Positions 1 to 5,078 of a stretch of DNA of 8,529 bases are shown one piece after another; position 1 is the stretch's first letter; every line of letters starts with the position of its first letter. This stretch comes from an uncultured Clostridia bacterium (lineage in GTDB: Bacteria > Bacillota > Clostridia > Christensenellales > Borkfalkiaceae). Below the pieces are notes generated by a model. The model was not told the DNA's origin, searched no databases, and worked only from the letters and a program-made list of their open reading frames with translations. The position numbers were made by a program, and so were the translations under genes. The stretch covers positions 1-8,529 of the forward strand of contig CAKQMM010000035.1 of NCBI GenBank assembly GCA_934254755.1, written 5' to 3'.

Positions 1-101
1 CGGCAAGTACGGCTTCGGGTGTTTGCCTCGCCTAAACGCAATTTTAATTCGGCAAAAATTCTACTCATAACTAATTGTTCTTCCTCGTCGTCACTATTAC
101 T
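1..101. other. Left-edge sequence, unassigned
   Basis: No gene can be called here. A reading frame on the + strand stays open from the edge to a stop at 68-70 and could be the last 22 codons of a gene ending before the terminator at 102-128. On the minus strand an ATG at about 68 reads MSRIFAELKLRL and stays open to the edge, but its only purine-rich upstream stretch (GAGGAAG) is about 12-14 bases away. The + strand terminator immediately downstream favours the 3' end of a + strand transcript, protein-coding or RNA. Confidence 0.3.
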
Positions 102-128
102 AAAACCCGACTTTAATCGGGTTTTTTT
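102..128 (+). terminator. Intrinsic terminator of an upstream + strand transcript
   Basis: A 9-bp perfect stem (aaaacccga at 102-110 pairing with tcgggtttt at 117-125) surrounds a 6-base loop. The 3' arm merges into a run of seven T ending at 128. The T run is on the + strand, so it ends a transcript entering from the left edge and insulates radC from it. Confidence 0.85.
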
Positions 129-202
129 GTGCTGAAATCTAATTCTGTTTATATTAAAAAAACGATTTAATTAAAAAAAATCGGTAAATTTTAACAAAAG
201 CC

Positions 203-234
203 GCATATTTATTTTACTTTTTTAATAAATATGC
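203..234. promoter_or_regulatory. Perfect 11-bp inverted repeat upstream of the radC promoter
   Basis: gcatatttatt (203-213) and its exact complement (224-234) flank a 10-base spacer. The half-site centres are about 21 bp apart, or two helical turns, and the right arm ends 7 bp before the -35 box. This is the usual geometry of a dimeric regulator's operator. Chance formation in AT-rich DNA is possible, but the arms include G-C pairs at both ends. Confidence 0.45.
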
Positions 235-241
235 TAAAATA

Positions 242-270
242 TTTACAAAAATACGATTTAATTTTATAAT
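242..270 (+). promoter_or_regulatory. radC promoter
   Basis: TTTACA (242-247), a 17-base spacer and TATAAT (265-270) match the sigma-A consensus, with 5 of 6 and 6 of 6 bases. The predicted start is near 277, only about 9 bases before the ATG at 286, so the mRNA would be almost leaderless and carry no Shine-Dalgarno sequence. Confidence 0.8.
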
Positions 271-285
271 TTTCACATTTTTACT

Positions 286-1014
286 ATGAGCGACAAAACG
301 ATACATAACGGGCACAGACTCCGCTTGCGTGAAAAATTTATCAAACACAGCGATTCGTTCAGCGATCACGAGCTTTTGGAATTATTATTGACTTACGCCA
401 TTCCGCGCGTAGACACGAACAAAACGGCGCATAAACTAATCGACGCGTTCGGTTCTCTTCAAGCGGTTATAAACGCAGATCCGAAAGTGCTGACTACGGT
501 TGACGGGGTGGGCGACTCTGCCGCATACTTTTTAAGTCTGGTCGGCAAAGTGTCCGAAACGACGCGGAGCGTAGGCCCTAAAAAGAAAAAGTTCGGGTCG
601 ATAGAGGACGCCAAAAAATACTTAGCCGAAGAGTTTACCCATTACGATTGCGAAGTGTTTTTCGTAATATACTTAAACTCTCGCGACAAAGTTATTAAAA
701 TAGACAAAATCGACAACGACAGTAAGTCAAGCGTTGCCATTAACACGAAAAGTCTGCTTCAAGGGATTATGATAAATAAACCCTATGCGATAATAATAGC
801 GCACAATCACTTTGCGGAATTCCCTTATCCGAGCAAAGACGACGATGACGCAACCGCGAAGATTTATTTAATGGCAAGCTTCAACAAAGTTATGCTTTAC
901 GACCATTTGATTTTCGGCGGCAAATCTTGCTTCAGCTATTTTTACGATAACCGTTTGCAGGAAATTAAAAGCAGCATTGACGACGCTTTGAGAAACGGCA
1001 GTTACATAGATTAA
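286..1014 (+). CDS. radC: RadC/UPF0758-family JAB (JAMM) domain protein
   Basis: The 242-residue product has the two-part architecture of bacterial RadC. Residues 9-90 form the helix-hairpin-helix part (SDHELLELLL at 26-35, FGSL at 55-58, a VDGVGDSAA hairpin at 72-80). Residues about 105-225 form the JAB/MPN domain. The metal-site signature is complete: Glu123, His173-x-His175, seven residues, then Ser183-x-x-Asp186. The usual Pro-Ser-Gly after HNH is replaced by Phe-Ala-Glu. The AIPRVDTN segment (38-45) is of the type seen in clostridial RadC. The family is named after an E. coli repair mutant, but the link to repair is doubtful and the substrate is unknown. The ATG start is chosen because the conserved GHRLRLREKF begins at residue 9. 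No Shine-Dalgarno is visible. It is monocistronic between its own promoter and a terminator at 1083-1109. Confidence 0.93.
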   Translation: MSDKTIHNGHRLRLREKFIKHSDSFSDHELLELLLTYAIPRVDTNKTAHKLIDAFGSLQAVINADPKVLTTVDGVGDSAAYFLSLVGKVSETTRSVGPKKKKFGSIEDAKKYLAEEFTHYDCEVFFVIYLNSRDKVIKIDKIDNDSKSSVAINTKSLLQGIMINKPYAIIIAHNHFAEFPYPSKDDDDATAKIYLMASFNKVMLYDHLIFGGKSCFSYFYDNRLQEIKSSIDDALRNGSYID

Positions 1015-1037
1015 CGCCATAGTTATGCTTGCCGCTT

Positions 1038-1284
1038 GTTAAATGCGGGCGGAATTTATAAAAAGTCGCAAATGCAAAGTAGGGCGGGGGCTTGCTCCCG
1101 CCGTTTTTTAATGCTCATTTTACACTGTCATTCTGGCGCAGCGAGTTAAAAACTTTGCTTGCAAGGAGTTTTTAACGACAGCAAGTATAAGGCGATTGCA
1201 TTTGTTTCAACAAATGAAAAAACGGCAGTTTTTACGCGTTAGCGTTAATCGCCGAATAGCGTAAGCGAAATATCTCGCGGAAGC
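1038..1284. repeat. Interspersed repeat, long copy
   Basis: This copy shares three blocks in the same order with 1295-1417: gttaaaYgcgggcgg (1038-1052), a terminator-like hairpin running into a shared 'tgctcattttacactgtcat' tract (1087-1131), and a 27-bp block beginning agcgtaagcg (1258-1284). Between the second and third blocks this copy has 126 bp, against 4 bp in the other. The extra DNA is rich in dyads: a 10-bp inverted repeat (1145-1154/1167-1176), a 7-bp hairpin catttgt/acaaatg (1199-1216) and gcgatt/aatcgc (1192-1197/1247-1252). It has no open reading frame. It looks like a non-coding, MITE- or REP-like dispersed element. Confidence 0.65.
1083..1109 (+). terminator. Intrinsic terminator after radC
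   Basis: A G/C-rich hairpin (ggcggggg at 1083-1090 against ctcccgcc at 1095-1102, with one G-T pair) has a 4-base loop and is followed by G and six T (1104-1109). It lies 69 bp after the radC stop. The hairpin is also the start of the interspersed repeat found again at 1343, where the T run is interrupted. Confidence 0.75.
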
Positions 1285-1294
1285 GAATGCGGAA

Positions 1295-1417
1295 GTTAAA
1301 CGCGGGCGGGGGTTATAGAACACTAAAACTTAACGTAGGGAAGGGGCTTGCTCCCGCCGCTTTTAATGCTCATTTTACACTGTCATATTGAGCGTAAGCG
1401 AAATATCTCGCGGAAGC
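1295..1417. repeat. Interspersed repeat, short copy
   Basis: This is the second copy of the element at 1038-1284, offset by 257 bp at its left end. Block positions are 1295-1309, 1343-1386 and 1391-1417. The hairpin arm is slightly degraded and only four T follow it, so it is a weaker terminator than the first copy. The internal dyad-rich stretch is missing, which makes this copy look like a deletion derivative, or the other an insertion derivative. Confidence 0.65.
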
Positions 1418-1454
1418 ATAGGCGCACTTAAAAGAGAGCAAATTAAATATCCGC

Positions 1455-1498
1455 TAAAAAATAAAGCCCTGCTTGTGAATTGCTTCACAAGCAGGGCT
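1455..1498 (-). terminator. Terminator of bspA, possibly bidirectional
   Basis: A perfect 15-bp stem (agccctgcttgtgaa at 1465-1479 with its complement at 1484-1498) surrounds a 4-base loop. Reading the minus strand it is followed by TTATTTTTTAG, and it begins 11 bases after the bspA stop codon. On the + strand it is followed by AATTTTAT, so it may also stop readthrough from the radC side. Confidence 0.9.
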
Positions 1499-1508
1499 AA
1501 TTTTATGC

Positions 1509-4127
1509 TTAAAGAGTTATAGTTCCGTCTTTGCAGATAATCGATTTAAGGCTTGAATAGTCGTTCCAGTAAGCGATTTTACCGATTCTATTCCATTGTG
1601 CTTTCGTTCCGTTATATGACACAGCTGTAAGCAATTTGCAATTATAGAATACATACTGACCTATACTAGTCACACTGTTTGGAATGGTTATGCTCGTAAG
1701 CGATATACAGTTTTCGAATACATTAGACTCTATTCTTATCACGCTATTTGGAATAATTACGCTCGTGAGCGAAGAGCAACCCCAAAACGCACCAAAACTA
1801 ATACTAGTCACACTGTTGGGGATAGTTACGTTCGTAAGGGAAGTGCATTCTGAAAACGCACTCCTACCTATACTCGTCACACCGTTAGGGATAATGAACG
1901 AAGTGTCGGTTTTTCCTGTTGCATATTGAATAAGCGTCTTGCCGTCTTTACTATATAAATTTCCGTTTATCGACTTATAGTTTTTATTGTTTGCGTTGAC
2001 ATTTATATTCAAAAGTGAACTGCACCCACTGAACGCGTAATTACTTATATTCGTCACACTATTTGGAATGGCTATGGATTTGAGTGAACTGCAACCGCAA
2101 AAAGCTTCGCCCTCTATACTCGTCACGCTGTCGGGGATAGTTACGCTCGTAAGCGAACTACAATTATAGAACGCACCCCAACCTATGTATGTCACGCCGT
2201 AGGGAATAGTTATGTTCGTTAGCGAAGCGCAACTGCTGAATGCGTAATCCCCTATGCTTTTCACGCTGTTGGGTATCGTTATGCTTGTAAGCGAATCGCA
2301 ACCGCTGAACGCTCCTTCACCTATTTCAGTCACGCTGTTGGGTATCGTTATGCTTGTAAGCGAATCGCAACCGCTGAACGCATAAGTATATATTTCATAA
2401 TTTTGTCCGTTATATTTTGCGGGCAAAGTTATTTTTGTGTCGGAACCGGTATAGCTGAGTAAATAATTTATTTCTTCAAATGTTATAAACAAATATTCCC
2501 CTTGTTTTTTAATGTCGCTCGTGCCGCCGTTCTTTACGTTAAGAGCATTTGCTGCTATACCACCGTAATTCTCACTACCTTTTACTATATTAAGCCCACT
2601 GTTATTTATTATTTCAACAAGTTTAGGACATGATGTGAATGCGTCTTCGCCAATTGTTGATAAACTTTCCGGAATGGCAATGCTCGTAAGATTTAAACAA
2701 CCTACGAATGCTAAGCCACCTATGGTTGTCACGCCGTTAGGAATAATAAACGAAGCGGCGGCTTTGCCTGTAGCGTATTGGATAATTACTTTACCGTCTT
2801 TAGTATATAAATTTCCGTCTATCGATTTGTAGTTTTTATTGTCTGCTTCCACGTTTATACTTGTTAGTGACGAGCATTCGGTGAATGCGCGTTCTCCTAT
2901 GCTTTTTACGCTACCGGGAATGGTAATGGTGACAAGTGAAGAGCAATCTTCGAATGCACATTCTCCTATGCTTGTTACGCCATTGCCTATTGTTATATCA
3001 CTAAGTGAAGTACATCCTTCGAATGCACTATAACTTACACTGATCACACTGCCGGGAATAGTTATTTTTGTAAGCGAAGTGCAACTAAAGAATGCACCAT
3101 CGCCCAAACTTTTTACGCCGTATGGAATGGTCACGCTTTTAAGGAAAGAGCATTCGGCAAATGCGGAGTCATAAATAATTTTACAACTGTTGTTTATTTT
3201 GCAACTTGTTATATCTGTGGATTTTGTTTCTACCAACACCAAATAAGGGTTATTATCATTACCTAAATATTTTGCATTGTCATATTCTTTATATTTCAAT
3301 GAAGGACAATTGTAAAAGGCACCGCCGTCTATATAAATTATGTTGTCGGGTATGGATACGCTTGCAAGTGATGAACACTTTTCAAATGCAAACTGATAAA
3401 TAAACTTGCAATTTTCACTTATTTTACAAGTCGTTATATTGGTCGATTTTGCCTTTACTAGTACAATATAAGGATTATCGGTATTACCCAAATATAAAGC
3501 GTTGTTAAATTCTTTATATATGAGTGAAGCGCAATCGCTAAATGCATTATTACCAACGCTCGTTACATTATCGGGAATAGTTACGCTTTTGAGCGAAGAG
3601 CAACCCCAAAACGCGCCATAACCAATGCTCGTCACTTTGTCACCGATTGATACATTAGTAAGACTAGTGCATTTATGGAATGCATAATCGCCGATACTTG
3701 TCACTTTGTTACCAATTGATACGCTTTTAAGAGAAGAGCATTCGTCAAATGCGTAGTCACCAATACTTATCACAGGTTTATTATTATAGGCGGACGGGAT
3801 AATGATGTTTGTGTCAGAACAATTACCTATTCCCGTCAATATGTAACCGGTTTTATCATCGTTAAGTTCATAACGTAAGTTTTTTGAATAATTGCTGTCT
3901 TGCGAGTCACCGCTGTTGCCGCCCGTTTCTCCGCTTTCGTTTCCTTGCGAGTTACCGCCTTGATTTCTACCGCTTTCGCTACTAGAGCCACTGTTATTAT
4001 CGTTTGGTTTGTCGCCCGTAACGATTGAGCTATTGTCGTTATTTGTATCGCTACTACATGCGGCAAGAGATATCACAGCGGTAACAGCCATTGTTAACGA
4101 TAAAATTAAAATCAATAATTTTTTCAA
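1509..4127 (-). CDS. BspA-like leucine-rich-repeat surface lipoprotein
   Basis: The 872-residue product starts with a lipoprotein signal peptide (MKKLLILILSL, lipobox LAAC with Cys24). A Ser/Asn/Gly-rich linker follows to about residue 80. The rest is Treponema-type/BspA leucine-rich repeat (LRR_5 type) with a 23-residue period, pattern SLTSITIPNSVTSIGxxAFxxC. I count 23 A/V-F-x-x-C units between residues 126 and 830. Two kinds of island each occur twice: YLGNxxNPYLVLV (212-224, 287-299) and NKNYKSIxGNLYxKDGK (430-446, 714-730). A NYEIYxYAF segment (576-584) and a C-terminal NGTKAQW...YW...CKDGTI tail are typical of clostridial members. It should be anchored in the membrane facing outward. 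Family members act in adhesion or binding, but the ligand here is unknown. The start is TTG, with a strong GGAGG (4134-4138) six bases away. It lies 17 bp after the small lipoprotein gene and is probably co-transcribed with it. Confidence 0.92.
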   Translation of the reverse strand: MKKLLILILSLTMAVTAVISLAACSSDTNNDNSSIVTGDKPNDNNSGSSSESGRNQGGNSQGNESGETGGNSGDSQDSNYSKNLRYELNDDKTGYILTGIGNCSDTNIIIPSAYNNKPVISIGDYAFDECSSLKSVSIGNKVTSIGDYAFHKCTSLTNVSIGDKVTSIGYGAFWGCSSLKSVTIPDNVTSVGNNAFSDCASLIYKEFNNALYLGNTDNPYIVLVKAKSTNITTCKISENCKFIYQFAFEKCSSLASVSIPDNIIYIDGGAFYNCPSLKYKEYDNAKYLGNDNNPYLVLVETKSTDITSCKINNSCKIIYDSAFAECSFLKSVTIPYGVKSLGDGAFFSCTSLTKITIPGSVISVSYSAFEGCTSLSDITIGNGVTSIGECAFEDCSSLVTITIPGSVKSIGERAFTECSSLTSINVEADNKNYKSIDGNLYTKDGKVIIQYATGKAAASFIIPNGVTTIGGLAFVGCLNLTSIAIPESLSTIGEDAFTSCPKLVEIINNSGLNIVKGSENYGGIAANALNVKNGGTSDIKKQGEYLFITFEEINYLLSYTGSDTKITLPAKYNGQNYEIYTYAFSGCDSLTSITIPNSVTEIGEGAFSGCDSLTSITIPNSVKSIGDYAFSSCASLTNITIPYGVTYIGWGAFYNCSSLTSVTIPDSVTSIEGEAFCGCSSLKSIAIPNSVTNISNYAFSGCSSLLNINVNANNKNYKSINGNLYSKDGKTLIQYATGKTDTSFIIPNGVTSIGRSAFSECTSLTNVTIPNSVTSISFGAFWGCSSLTSVIIPNSVIRIESNVFENCISLTSITIPNSVTSIGQYVFYNCKLLTAVSYNGTKAQWNRIGKIAYWNDYSSLKSIICKDGTITL
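2261..2381 (-). repeat. 52-bp exact direct repeat inside bspA
   Basis: 2261-2312 and 2330-2381 are identical over 52 bp at an offset of 69 bp, exactly one 23-codon leucine-rich-repeat unit. It encodes the successive units around residues 583-623, which share AFSGCDSLTSITIPNSV. Identity at silent sites points to a recent unit duplication or gene conversion. Confidence 0.85.
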
Positions 4128-4144
4128 AACACACCTCCAAATTT

Positions 4145-4585
4145 TTATTCTGCAATCCTGTAATAACTAACATTCAACCCTTTATCGGGGTGATAGTAAT
4201 ATTTAACTCTTATTTTGTTGAACGTTTCTTCTTGTTTACCTTGCGAGTAACTTGTGTGAAGCATATCATTATATAGATAATCAGGTAATTCAAGTTTTTT
4301 ATTCATTTGTTCTATATAAGAAAGGATCGTAGAAGAAGAATAGTCATCAATATCAAAAGGGTTCGTGTCTATTTCACAGTAACTGTCATCTGCGCCAATT
4401 GTTACCCCAAATGGAGCTTCCGATGGGATAGTAACGTTTTCCCCTGTTATTTCAGAAATAATTTCACAAAATGTTTTAGCTTCAACTTTCTTATCTTCTT
4501 TCTTATCTTCTTTACAACCGACAAAAATAAAACTAGATGAAAAAATGACCATTAAGGTGCATAATATTCCTTTTAGTACTTTCAT
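4145..4585 (-). CDS. Small lipoprotein of unknown function
   Basis: The 146-residue product is not a family I recognise. It has a clear lipoprotein signal peptide (MKVLKGILCTLMVIFSSSFI, lipobox FVGC with Cys24), then a charged KEDKKEDKK linker (25-33). The mature domain of about 110 residues contains Cys40 and Cys70 and is rich in Asp and Tyr towards the C-terminus (YYYHPDKGLNVSYYR). The two cysteines could pair outside the membrane. The start is supported by AAAGGAG (GGAG at 4594-4597) eight bases upstream of ATG. The gene precedes bspA by 17 bp on the same strand, so the two probably form one lipoprotein operon. I see no convincing promoter in the 79 bp between its start and the terminator at 4665-4694. 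Transcription may therefore come through the structured RNA locus upstream. The gene is visibly more AT-rich than the antiporter or glnS. Confidence 0.8.
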   Translation of the reverse strand: MKVLKGILCTLMVIFSSSFIFVGCKEDKKEDKKVEAKTFCEIISEITGENVTIPSEAPFGVTIGADDSYCEIDTNPFDIDDYSSSTILSYIEQMNKKLELPDYLYNDMLHTSYSQGKQEETFNKIRVKYYYHPDKGLNVSYYRIAE

Positions 4586-4664
4586 AATAGAATCTCCTTT
4601 CTAAGAATTTTTTGCAATTTGTAAAGTGTAATTATGTGAAAACCATTTTTATCTTCCCCCATAT

Positions 4665-4694
4665 AAAAAAGTGCGGCAACCGAAGTTACCGCAC
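4665..4694 (-). terminator. UUCG-loop intrinsic terminator of the RNA locus
   Basis: On the minus strand, GTGCGGTAAC, loop TTCG, GTTGCCGCAC makes a 10-bp stem with one G-U pair closed by a UUCG tetraloop, followed by six T and then ATAT. It works in this direction only: on the + strand the wobble becomes a C-A mismatch and the T run is absent. It lies 79 bp upstream of the small lipoprotein gene, so it would either end a free RNA or act as an attenuator. Confidence 0.85.
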
Positions 4695-4872
4695 GAAAAG
4701 CGCAAACTTCGACTGTCGCCAAACAATTCTTATATACAGCACGGAAAACCACACAGACATAAGTGAAATTTGCGTTTTTGCTAAATTCAAAAAGTCTGTG
4801 AAGTGACGTTTGATTATTTTTTAAATATAAAAAAGTCCGTACTCCTTAAATAGGACATAAGAATTGTTTGGC
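4665..4872 (-). ncRNA. Structured RNA locus: 6S-like RNA or attenuator leader
   Basis: This is a candidate transcript of about 208 bases. Its predicted +1 (4872) is the first base of a perfect 16-bp closing stem (4857-4872 with 4718-4733). Inside are a 7-bp helix (4836-4842 with 4739-4745, one G-U) and an apical hairpin closed by CACAGAC/GTCTGTG (4794-4800 with 4752-4758) with an irregular upper helix. The 3' end is the terminator at 4665-4694. No AUG follows the internal AAGGAG at 4842-4847, so it is not a leader-peptide gene. A long closing stem, open centre, apical stem and own promoter resemble 6S RNA, which binds RNA polymerase holoenzyme. I cannot confirm the 6S consensus by eye. The alternative is a cis-acting leader of the lipoprotein operon, because a competing hairpin overlaps the terminator. 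Confidence 0.6.
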
Positions 4873-4878
4873 ATAATC

Positions 4879-4907
4879 AGTATACCAAGTAAAATGTTAT
4901 TTGTCAA
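4879..4907 (-). promoter_or_regulatory. Strong promoter of the RNA locus
   Basis: On the minus strand TTGACA (4907-4902), a 17-base spacer and TATACT (4884-4879) are almost the full sigma-A consensus. Six bases later comes 4872, the first base of the 16-bp closing stem. This is the strongest promoter in the window by consensus match. It lies downstream of the antiporter terminator, so the RNA is an independent unit. Confidence 0.88.
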
Positions 4908-4961
4908 ATAGTTATAACCCAAGGGTTTTTACGGAATCGGTTACTTTATTTTAAACTCTGT

Positions 4962-5006
4962 CCATAAAAAGAAACCCCGTTTCGGGCGCAATGCCCGAAA
5001 CGGGGT
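4962..5006 (-). terminator. Terminator of the antiporter gene
   Basis: A perfect 14-bp stem (accccgtttcgggc at 4974-4987 with its complement at 4993-5006) surrounds a 5-base loop. On the minus strand it is followed by TTCTTTTTATGG. It lies 72 bp after the antiporter stop. Confidence 0.9.
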
Positions 5007-5078
5007 AAATTTTTAAAATCGTTTTAACTTGTTTAGCCGAGCGGAATTTGAACCGCATTAAAATTTTGCGGCGGATAT

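Noticed and set aside
1339..1364. Second hairpin of the interspersed repeat as a functional terminator
   Set aside because: Its 5' arm has lost pairing bases and only four T follow after a C. No transcript obviously needs it.
1509..3830. Regularly spaced repeats as a CRISPR array
   Set aside because: The 69-bp period is exactly 23 codons in one open frame, the repeats are degenerate and encode leucine-rich-repeat units, and no cas gene is present.
3836..4066. 76-codon minus-strand frame overlapping the bspA 5' region
   Set aside because: It is an out-of-frame reading of the Ser/Asn/Gly-rich linker. The Thr/Ala/Lys-rich product reflects the repetitive codons.
4842..4847. AAGGAG on the minus strand inside the RNA locus as a ribosome binding site
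   Set aside because: No ATG, GTG or TTG start follows at a usable distance, and the bases are partly taken up by predicted helices.
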